Shown: positions 57,425 to 64,000 of the stretch, piece by piece | Numbering within the stretch: the first letter of the stretch is position 1 | Layout of the letters: each line of letters starts with the position of its first letter | NCBI RefSeq assembly: GCF_900101705.1 | Contig: NZ_FNAC01000004.1 | Coordinates: 62,001 to 126,000 of the forward strand | From: Algoriphagus faecimaris | GTDB lineage: Bacteria > Bacteroidota > Bacteroidia > Cytophagales > Cyclobacteriaceae | Direction: 5' to 3' | Length of the DNA stretch: 64,000 bases | The notes under the pieces: model-generated | What the model was told of the DNA's origin: nothing | What the model saw: the letters and a program-made list of their open reading frames with translations, nothing else | The model's database searches: none | Position numbers and translations under genes: made by a program

Positions 57425-58882
57425 ATGGAAAATAACGAAGACTTGACCCTAGACCCAGAAAATTGGGAAACTATGCGGGAACTTGGGCATCAAATGGTAG
57501 ATGATCTCATCGACTATTGGAAATCCATTCGTGAACAAAAAATTTGGAAACCGATCCCGGAGGAAGTTAAAGAGTTCTTCGATACACCACTTCCAGAAAA
57601 GGGACAGGATCCGACAAAAATTTATGAGGAATTTAAGCAATACATTTTTCCCTACAATAAAGGAAATGTTCACCCTCGGTTTTTTGCCTGGATACAGGGG
57701 ACAGGCACACCGCTAGGAAGCTTTGCGGACCTGCTTGCTTCCGGTATGAATCCCAACACGACCATCGGCGAGCATTCGGCCATGTACGTGGATCGCCAAG
57801 TCATCAACTGGTGCAAGGAACTCATGAATTATCCATCAGATGCCTCAGGAATATTGGTCAGTGGAGGATCTATGGCAAATATTACCGCATTGACGGTCGC
57901 AAGAAATTCATTCGGAGATCAGCAGATCCGAGCATCAGGTTTAAGAGATGTTGAAAATCGACTCGTTCTGTATTGCTCCACCGAGACGCATTCCTGCATC
58001 GATAAAGCAGCAGAAATCATCGGTTTGGGGGCTAAAGCTGTCCGGAAAATTCCTGTGAACGATAGCTATGAGATGCGACCTGAGCTTTTGGTCGAGCAAA
58101 TCGAGAAAGATTTGAAAAGTGGATATTCCCCTTTTGCAATTGTAGGGACCTCTGGTACAGTCAATACTGGAGCCATAGATCCTCTGGAGGAGCTGAATCA
58201 GATTGCAAAAAAATATAAACTATGGTTTCATATAGATGGAGCCTATGGGGCACTAGCCAAGCTCGATCCTCGCTATTCATCGCGCCTCAAAGCTATAGAA
58301 GAAGCAGATAGTCTTGCTTTTGATTTGCACAAATGGCTCTATGTACCTTATGAAGTCGGCTGTACACTGATTCGGGATGCCAAAAAGCACCGTGCAGCTT
58401 TTGCCATCACGCCTAATTACCTGATACAAGAGAAAAGAGGACTTTCTGGTGGACTGGATTCCATCAATCATTATGGTTTTGAGCTGTCAAGAGGGTTCAA
58501 AGCACTTAAAGTATGGATGTCTCTCAAAGAACACGGAAGAGCAAAATACGCTCGGCTTATTACTCAAAATAATAATCAGGCTAAATATTTGGCCAAACTG
58601 GTTCAGCAACATACCGAACTTGAACTCACCGCGCCTGTCTCGATGAGTATTACCTGTTTTCGCATGATCAGGGAAGGTGGAGATGAAGCAAGCCTTCGAG
58701 AGCTCAATAGGGAGATTTTGCTACAGCTGCAGGAGCAGGGAATTGCTTCCCCAAGCTCCACTATATTACAGGGCCGCTATACTCTTCGGATAGCCAATGT
58801 CAATCATCGAACCCGCAAAGAAGATATGGACCTATTGGTCAATGAAGTCCTCAGAATTGGCCATGAGATCCTTAAAAAATAG
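57425..58882 (+). CDS. Group II PLP-dependent amino acid decarboxylase
   Basis: The 485-residue enzyme belongs to the aromatic-L-amino-acid/glutamate decarboxylase type. The PLP lysine is Lys303 in DLHKWLYVPYEVGC, and other markers are NVHPRFFAWIQGTGTPLG, ILVSGGSMANITALTVARN, STETHSCIDKAAEIIGLG and FHIDGAYGALAKL. It decarboxylates an amino acid, but the substrate is not predictable from sequence. It lies 97 bases after mrpG; proton use by decarboxylation plus a sodium-proton antiporter could be linked in pH control, which is only inference. Confidence 0.9.
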   Translation: MENNEDLTLDPENWETMRELGHQMVDDLIDYWKSIREQKIWKPIPEEVKEFFDTPLPEKGQDPTKIYEEFKQYIFPYNKGNVHPRFFAWIQGTGTPLGSFADLLASGMNPNTTIGEHSAMYVDRQVINWCKELMNYPSDASGILVSGGSMANITALTVARNSFGDQQIRASGLRDVENRLVLYCSTETHSCIDKAAEIIGLGAKAVRKIPVNDSYEMRPELLVEQIEKDLKSGYSPFAIVGTSGTVNTGAIDPLEELNQIAKKYKLWFHIDGAYGALAKLDPRYSSRLKAIEEADSLAFDLHKWLYVPYEVGCTLIRDAKKHRAAFAITPNYLIQEKRGLSGGLDSINHYGFELSRGFKALKVWMSLKEHGRAKYARLITQNNNQAKYLAKLVQQHTELELTAPVSMSITCFRMIREGGDEASLRELNREILLQLQEQGIASPSSTILQGRYTLRIANVNHRTRKEDMDLLVNEVLRIGHEILKK

Positions 58883-58953
58883 CCTAAGACTACAAAAATG
58901 GCTCAATTTTGGTGGCTACGTTCAAGACTTTTAATTTATCTAATCAAAAAACT

Positions 58954-59400
58954 ATGAATCTTAAAAAATTAATGTTGGCGGTGTTTTTTATGGGCACTTT
59001 TGCCATCCTAGAATCTCACGCACAAGAAGTTGGTTTACGTTTTGGAAATGTGAATGGCAACAATGTGGCGCTGGATGCGGTATTTTCCCTAGGGGAGTTT
59101 AGCCGGGTACATGGAGACTTGAGTTTTGGAAGAGGAGGAGTCGGTATCGACCTACTCTGGAACCCTATTTATAGACCCATTTCTGATACCGAGTTCAATT
59201 ACTATTTGGGTGTAGGTCCTTCTTTATTTTTAGGGGATCCCTTTTCACTTGGCGCTGCGGGAGAAATTGGAGCTGAATACGAGTTTCCAGACTTCCCGCT
59301 AATCGTAGGGCTAGATTGGCGACCTTACTTTATCTTAGTGGAAAACACCACCTTTGATCCGGGAGGATTTGGATTAAACGTTCGCTGGAGATTAAACTAA
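58954..59400 (+). CDS. Small outer membrane protein, 148 residues
   Basis: I start it at MNLKKLMLAVFFMGTFAIL (58954), which gives a signal peptide ending ESHAQ; the frame also extends to 58909. The mature protein is beta-rich with glycine turns (VHGDLSFGRGGVGIDLLWNP, GAAGEIGAEYEFPDFPLI) and ends GLNVRWRLN, the pattern of an eight-strand barrel. Function is unknown, and it may be stress-related given its place between a decarboxylase and a TonB receptor. The terminator that follows also serves the convergent gene. Confidence 0.75.
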   Translation: MNLKKLMLAVFFMGTFAILESHAQEVGLRFGNVNGNNVALDAVFSLGEFSRVHGDLSFGRGGVGIDLLWNPIYRPISDTEFNYYLGVGPSLFLGDPFSLGAAGEIGAEYEFPDFPLIVGLDWRPYFILVENTTFDPGGFGLNVRWRLN

Positions 59401-59405
59401 TCAAA

Positions 59406-59441
59406 AAAGGCTGGAAAATTTAATTCCAGCCTTTCATTTTT
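59406..59441. terminator. Two-way intrinsic terminator before TonB receptor 2
   Basis: AAAGGCTGGAA (59406-59416) pairs perfectly with TTCCAGCCTTT (59424-59434), with T runs on the plus strand and A on the other side. It separates two convergent genes. Confidence 0.75.
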
Positions 59442-61842
59442 AAAACTCTATAATCAATCCTACTGTCGGCAAGATACTTCCGGCAGTGTTTTCTATTTCT
59501 CTCAGCAAATACCTCGAAGGATCAGCCGGATTTACCGCTATCGCCCCCTCAGCATTTCTTATCGGAACGAGAAGCGGTGGCTGTTGTGCTTCGAAATTAT
59601 AGGCATTCTGAATGTCTACGTACCAGTTGAGATTCCAATTTTTGAAAAAATACTTCTTATCCAGTCTCAAATCTAGTTGGTGGAAGGCAGGGAGACGTAT
59701 TGCATTGATTTGGCTAAAATCAAAGATCCCTTGATTTCTGACATCCCAATTACTAATCAAAGCTGACTCTTCCAAGTCAAATGGCGTGTAAGGAGTCCCT
59801 CCCAAGAACCTCCATCGAGCACCTATCTCCCAATTTTTACCAAATCGCTTACCCGCTGTCAGGCTCACAATAAAGCGATTGTCCCAAGAAGAGGGGACAA
59901 AGCCCTCCGTATTGGGATTGGTAAACTCACTGCGAACGAGTGTCAAGGAGGCAATCCCATAAAAATCTTTAAGTAGTCGCTGCTGTGCCAAAAACTCCAG
60001 GCCATAAGCTCTCCCTTCTGCATTGGACAAGACCGGCTCATTACCTATGACTCCAAAATCCGCTCCTAAATTGGCTAAGGCGATACCATTTCTGAGTGAA
60101 GTGGGATAATTGGAATAGCGCTTGTAAAAAGCCTCTGCCGTAAATCTCCTATTCTTATCCGGAACTTGCCATTCAATACCACCGATTAGTTGAGCATTAC
60201 GGATAAAACGCACATTATTATCTTGATTGACCAAGTCTCCTTCATTGTTTCGGAATCCTAAAACCGTATAGGGTGGCTTTTGGTAATAAATTCCTGCATT
60301 AGCAGTTGCAAAAAGATTGGGCTTCAACTGATAGGAAGCCGAAAATCTAGGACTGATTTGGTTGAGAGGATTTTTTGCAGACTCCCCAAAATCAGCTCCA
60401 TCCATCCGCACTCCTCCACTCAAAAGGAGTCGCTCTCCCTTCAGGTACTTGCTGGCTGAAAAAAAGGCTCCGTACAAATTGAAATTTGAAACGGCATTGA
60501 TATCTATGACCTGACCTGCTCCGGATAAAGTCGCTCGGTCAAAATTGTCAATGAAGTATCTGCTGTACTCGTAATTTACCCCGTATTTTAGCGTATACCC
60601 ACTACCGAAAATGGAGTTTTCTGCACGAAATTTATTTTCCGACTCTTGGGAGGTGTAGTCAAAAAGTAGATTTTGCTCTGTACTAGCATCATTATTAGCG
60701 TATTTGAAAGAGCGATTATTCAGCATATTTCTACTGAGTACAAAAGTCCAAAAGCCATTGTCCCGGAAGCGCTTAAGCTTGACACCTGTGGCATAATTCC
60801 ACTGCTCCTGAATAGGCAAAACCCCTAAAAGATAAAGCCTGTTTTCACGCTCGTCCTCAGTTTCTTCATCAGGTACATCAAAGTTCAGCTTGAATTTATC
60901 AATCGCACCTACTCCAAGAAAAGTCAATTCTGTCTTATCGTTGATTTTGGTCACAGTCTTAAACTGAAAATCATTAAATGTAGGCAAGAAAGGCAGTCCG
61001 ATAAGGCGAAAAAGCCCCTGCAAGTAGGATCTTCGGGCTGAAAAAATATACGAAGTTTTCTCACCAAGTGGCCCTTCATTAGATAGTGTCAATTCCGATG
61101 CTCCTACAGTAAGTTGGGTAAACATTTTATCTCTTCTTCCTTCTTTGAGACTGATTTCAAAGAAAGAGCTAAGCGCATCCATCCGGTTGGCAGGGAAGCC
61201 ACCGGTGATGAGGTCTACATTCTTGATCAGGTTTACGTTCAAAATACCTACAGGACCTCCTGAGGAGCCTTGGGTGGCAAAGTGATTGATGACGGGAACT
61301 TCGATCTCATCGATAAAAAACTTGTTTTCATTAGGAGCTCCTCCGCGAATCAAAATATCATTTCTAAAACTAGGCGTACTTGCTACTCCGGGTAAAGCTT
61401 GAATTACACGTGAGATATCTCTATTCCCGCCAGGGTAACGTTCAATTTCATTGGCATTGAGCTTCCTTACGGAAAGTGGTGTCTCCTCGGACCTAGAAAA
61501 CTCAGAACTTACCACCACCTCGCTCAATTCTGATGCATCCTCCATCAATTCAAAATCCAACTGAACCGGTCCGGCCTGCGTGACTTGAATTTCATATTGA
61601 GTTTGGGATTTGAACCCCACGAAGCTTGCCCGGACATTATACAGGCCAGGAGGGATATCTTTAATTTCATAATTGCCTTCCTCGTCAGTTATTGCCCCTA
61701 GTTCCGTTTCTAAAATTAGGATATTGGCATAGGCGACAGGGTCATTATTGACAGGGTTGAAAACTCTTCCGCGAATGATTCCTTGTGAAAAAGCATCCAA
61801 AACAAAAACGGTGAGTGATAAAAGAAGTAGTAGTTTTTTCAT
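59440..61842 (-). CDS. TonB-dependent receptor with carboxypeptidase-like N-terminal domain
   Basis: The 800-residue protein has a signal peptide (MKKLLLLLSLTVFVLDAFS), a CarboxypepD_reg domain (about 20-110: GRVFNPVNNDPVAYANILI, AITDEEGNYEIKDIPPGLY), a plug with ALPGVASTPSFRNDILIRGG, and a barrel ending VGLIIEF. There is no SusD partner. Unlike the first receptor it has no riboswitch. Ligand unknown; carotenoid genes follow on the same strand upstream, with 73 bases to the nearest, but no link is known. Confidence 0.88.
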   Translation of the reverse strand: MKKLLLLLSLTVFVLDAFSQGIIRGRVFNPVNNDPVAYANILILETELGAITDEEGNYEIKDIPPGLYNVRASFVGFKSQTQYEIQVTQAGPVQLDFELMEDASELSEVVVSSEFSRSEETPLSVRKLNANEIERYPGGNRDISRVIQALPGVASTPSFRNDILIRGGAPNENKFFIDEIEVPVINHFATQGSSGGPVGILNVNLIKNVDLITGGFPANRMDALSSFFEISLKEGRRDKMFTQLTVGASELTLSNEGPLGEKTSYIFSARRSYLQGLFRLIGLPFLPTFNDFQFKTVTKINDKTELTFLGVGAIDKFKLNFDVPDEETEDERENRLYLLGVLPIQEQWNYATGVKLKRFRDNGFWTFVLSRNMLNNRSFKYANNDASTEQNLLFDYTSQESENKFRAENSIFGSGYTLKYGVNYEYSRYFIDNFDRATLSGAGQVIDINAVSNFNLYGAFFSASKYLKGERLLLSGGVRMDGADFGESAKNPLNQISPRFSASYQLKPNLFATANAGIYYQKPPYTVLGFRNNEGDLVNQDNNVRFIRNAQLIGGIEWQVPDKNRRFTAEAFYKRYSNYPTSLRNGIALANLGADFGVIGNEPVLSNAEGRAYGLEFLAQQRLLKDFYGIASLTLVRSEFTNPNTEGFVPSSWDNRFIVSLTAGKRFGKNWEIGARWRFLGGTPYTPFDLEESALISNWDVRNQGIFDFSQINAIRLPAFHQLDLRLDKKYFFKNWNLNWYVDIQNAYNFEAQQPPLLVPIRNAEGAIAVNPADPSRYLLREIENTAGSILPTVGLIIEF

Positions 61843-61915
61843 GGTAAAATGGGATAAACTTACAAATCAAAAAAGTCCTGAATAGTTTACTTTCTACCCG
61901 AAAAATTGACGAAAA

Positions 61916-62635
61916 TCAATGATTTTCGACCGTTTGTTTCTCTTTTACCCTCCAAAGCCTCCACCACGGCGTACCCGGAGAGTCATGATGCTCGAAGTGA
62001 TACCCAAAGAAATAGCAGCTAAGGAAAGCCCACAAGTGATTTTTTGACTGGGAGTGTGAGTGATGTGCATTTTGACTTTCGCCTCTGTGCGGCAGGTAGG
62101 TGCCAAAGTAAAATAGCTGCAAAGTCGAGAGAATAGCGGGCGCCATCCAAAAAACAATCAGGTTTTCGGTTGGGATAAAAAGTTTCAAAATATTGAAAGT
62201 CACAGCCATCAACAAAATCTGCCAAATAGTAACGTACTGACGAATGAAGGATAAATACCAAATCAGGAATTTTCCGGAGGCATGATAATCAGGGTCTTGA
62301 TCGGTGGCTACATGGCGATGGTGCTCGTGATGCTTGGGAAAAAGCTTCCAATAGAAATTGTATGAAAATAAGATCGCGGCTATCCAGCCTGTGACATGAT
62401 TAATTCTCTTATGGGAGGACACTACCCCATGCATGGCATCGTGTGCAGTGATGAATAGCCCGGTATAAAGGTGCGTTTGAATCAAGACTCCAAGATAGAT
62501 CAGTGGATTGGACCAATTGATCTCAAGCGATAAGAGTAGGGCTAAACTCAAAAACCATAAAAAAATAATGGCCCATGCGATCAAGAGACCCTTGGGATCG
62601 ATAGTTTTAGAAAATAATCTTTGTGTTGACTTCAT
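61916..62635 (-). CDS. crtW: Beta-carotene ketolase, CrtW type
   Basis: The 239-residue membrane protein belongs to the fatty acid desaturase/ketolase superfamily. Di-iron histidines lie in TAHDAMHG, FPKHHEHHRHVATDQDPDYH and YFFGYHFEHHDSPGTPWWRLW, and FGTYLPHR is a further CrtW marker. It adds keto groups to beta-carotene rings, giving canthaxanthin-type or flexixanthin-type pigments. It starts 16 bases after ispH and lies behind a lycopene cyclase, so this is a carotenoid operon end. A fatty acid desaturase is a less likely reading. Confidence 0.85.
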   Translation of the reverse strand: MKSTQRLFSKTIDPKGLLIAWAIIFLWFLSLALLLSLEINWSNPLIYLGVLIQTHLYTGLFITAHDAMHGVVSSHKRINHVTGWIAAILFSYNFYWKLFPKHHEHHRHVATDQDPDYHASGKFLIWYLSFIRQYVTIWQILLMAVTFNILKLFIPTENLIVFWMAPAILSTLQLFYFGTYLPHRGESQNAHHSHSQSKNHLWAFLSCYFFGYHFEHHDSPGTPWWRLWRVKEKQTVENH

Positions 62636-62651
62636 CGGCTTGTCGCCTTTT

Positions 62652-63497
62652 TTAGAAGGTCAAAATCCGCTCTCTCACCTGCTCCATTAGCCACATCGGA
62701 GTGGAAGTGGCTCCACAAATGCCTACCGAATCATTTTGATCAAACCACGAACTTTCGATCTGATCAGGATTGGAGACAAAATGAGTGTTTGGATTTTTTT
62801 CCTTACAGACATTGTAGAGAACCTTTCCATTGGAGGATTTGGTTCCGCTTACAAAAATGATCTTGTCAAACTTATCCGCAAAATCTCTGAGTTCTTTGTC
62901 CCGGTTAGAAACTTGACGACAGATGGTATCATTGGTGTTTACGGTGATGCCGTTTTGCCGCAAAATCTCATTGATTTCATAGAACTTGTCTGTACTCTTG
63001 GTCGTCTGAGAGTAGAGCGTGATATTTTTGGGGAGAGAGGGTAGGTCTAATTCGGAAATATCTTGAAAGACAACTGCTTTATTGCTCGTCTGTCCCAAAA
63101 GCCCGATCACTTCAGCATGACCGTGTTTGCCATAAATGTAAATGGTCTCATCCTTGTCAAAGGAATTTTTAATTCGGTTTTGAAGCTTCAGCACTACAGG
63201 ACAGGAAGCATCTATTAAGGTGAGATTATTATTTATTGCCAACTCATAGGTAGAGGGTGGTTCGCCATGTGCACGGATCAGGACTTTTTCATTTTTTAGC
63301 GAAAAAAGCTCGCTATGATCGATGATTTTCAGCCCTTTTCTTGTCAGTCGATTGACTTCTTCGTCATTATGTACGATGTCGCCTAGACAATAGAGATAGC
63401 CCTGCTCTTCTAAAATCTCCTCTGCCATCTCAATGGCATAGACTACCCCAAAGCAGAAGCCGGAATGATTATCAATTTCAACTCGGAGATTTTTCAT
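62652..63497 (-). CDS. ispH: 4-hydroxy-3-methylbut-2-enyl diphosphate reductase
   Basis: IspH makes isopentenyl and dimethylallyl diphosphate with an iron-sulfur cluster, the last step of the MEP pathway. The three cluster cysteines are in DNHSGFCFGVVYAIE, TLIDASCPVVLKLQN and GICGATSTPMWLMEQV. The central motifs IYGKHGHAEVIGL and LYSQTTKSTDKF are also present. Length 281 is normal. It sits between lycopene cyclase and crtW, so precursor supply and pigment synthesis are co-located. Confidence 0.96.
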   Translation of the reverse strand: MKNLRVEIDNHSGFCFGVVYAIEMAEEILEEQGYLYCLGDIVHNDEEVNRLTRKGLKIIDHSELFSLKNEKVLIRAHGEPPSTYELAINNNLTLIDASCPVVLKLQNRIKNSFDKDETIYIYGKHGHAEVIGLLGQTSNKAVVFQDISELDLPSLPKNITLYSQTTKSTDKFYEINEILRQNGITVNTNDTICRQVSNRDKELRDFADKFDKIIFVSGTKSSNGKVLYNVCKEKNPNTHFVSNPDQIESSWFDQNDSVGICGATSTPMWLMEQVRERILTF

Positions 63498-63640
63498 GGT
63501 TTATCAATCAAATTTTATTGGCCAAATCACTCGTCATCCAAAGGCCCAAATCGCTTTTGCAGACTTCAGAGTTGAATTTTCTTCCAATCCTTTTTGGAGT
63601 TTTGTTCGACAATAGATTTCTGCTCGATTTTATAGCCATA

Positions 63641-64000
63641 TTAACTAGTGAGTGATTGAATTGTTTTTGGTCTCCTGATCCACTCAAAGATGGAAACATT
63701 CATTAATAATAAGGTCATCGAGTAAATGCTGTCTTCTATTGGGACGGTCCAGATTCGGATTCCGAGATTTTCAGCATTGTTGTAGATGACCACAGGTTCT
63801 TCTGTCACACCTCCCGTTAGTACGCCATTGGCTAGAAAGAAGGGAATCAAATGAACCAAATAGGCAAATAGAAATCTGCCCATCAATCGGTCCTTGAACA
63901 GCAGAAAATGTATAAGCAACATCCCAGCTCCTACGAAGAAATTAACCGATGTATACCATTTATCCAAATTCAGCACTGCCAATAGGATCAATGCAGGGAT
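63641..64000 (-). CDS. Lycopene cyclase domain protein, C-terminal part (5' end outside window)
   Basis: The frame is open to the window edge, so this is the C-terminal part; the last about 119 residues are seen. Membrane helices alternate with the conserved loop GVLTGGVTEEPVVIYNNAEN and LGIRIWTVPIEDSIYSM, the heterodimeric CrtYc/CrtYd (CarRA) cyclase type. It closes lycopene ends to beta rings. It is followed on the same strand by ispH, 143 bases away, and crtW. The full length and start cannot be judged. Confidence 0.9.
   Translation of the reverse strand: MPALILLAVLNLDKWYTSVNFFVGAGMLLIHFLLFKDRLMGRFLFAYLVHLIPFFLANGVLTGGVTEEPVVIYNNAENLGIRIWTVPIEDSIYSMTLLLMNVSIFEWIRRPKTIQSLTS

Noticed and set aside
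63508..63699. Small open frame of 63 codons between ispH and lycopene cyclase
   Set aside because: It overlaps the lycopene cyclase 3' end and shows no family or signal; probably not coding.
1..64000. RNA genes, CRISPR arrays, insertion sequences, phage genes
   Set aside because: I looked for tRNA cloverleafs, rRNA, regular direct repeats, transposase motifs and integrases in gaps and found none I could support.

Overview
The window looks like a chromosomal segment of a member of the Bacteroidota, most likely order Cytophagales, family Cyclobacteriaceae (Algoriphagus-like). The grounds are protein types typical of that group (DUF4783, a TatC with an acidic N-terminal extension, TonB-dependent receptors with a carboxypeptidase-like N-terminal domain, a CrtW/lycopene-cyclase carotenoid set, phosphosulfolactate synthase), promoters of the Bacteroidota form TTG-N20-TAnnTTTG, and no visible reliance on Shine-Dalgarno sequences. 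The genus is an inference. I see no rRNA, tRNA, CRISPR array, insertion sequence or prophage; this is mostly core genome with small accessory islands.

Layout. 1-460: end of a DsbD-type disulfide reductase, then a relic beta-barrel end and a large two-way terminator. 884-3474 (minus): glyA-tatC-rpiB operon. 3641-7374: small unknown genes, an AEC permease, and a DUF493-pterin dehydratase-rsmI-inositol phosphatase operon. 7443-15122 (minus): an envelope run coaX-outer membrane protein-TPR-lptC-small membrane protein-CNNM/CorC-PpiD. 15224-20050 (plus): anmK, amino acid dehydrogenase, NhaD antiporter, lipoprotein. 20074-28249: tag, stand-alone alanine racemase, then a minus run rfbC-CpsB phosphatase-epimerase-TPR-phosphosulfolactate synthase-PopT/DUF368-aroE. 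28436-31375: hflX, a PAS histidine kinase, and a membrane-protein gene broken by a frameshift in an A8 run. 31466-34080 (minus): a TonB-dependent receptor behind a clear TPP riboswitch, so probably a thiamine-type importer. 34155-38479: a YefM-YoeB toxin-antitoxin pair with the classic double TGTACA operator, a MoxR/ChlI-like ATPase plus VWA protein pair, and a PIN-domain toxin-antitoxin pair. 38569-51224: queG, corA, nadC, DUF4783, gpmI, amidase, polA, radA. 51225-57327: a 400-base leader with possible RNA structure and a complete seven-gene Mrp antiporter operon. 57425-64000: a group II decarboxylase, a small outer membrane protein, a second TonB receptor, and the carotenoid genes crtW, ispH and a truncated lycopene cyclase.

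How it fits together. Sodium and pH balance (NhaD, Mrp), undecaprenyl phosphate recycling (PopT), envelope assembly (LptC, PpiD, TatC) and carotenoid pigment genes suggest a free-living aquatic, possibly marine or alkaline-tolerant, aerobe. The points most worth checking are the Mrp leader RNA, the TPP-controlled receptor with a short upstream reading frame, the A8 frameshifted gene, the set of -7 boxes placed exactly four bases before ATG (possible leaderless mRNAs), the lone phosphosulfolactate synthase, and the ATPase-VWA pair between two toxin-antitoxin modules.
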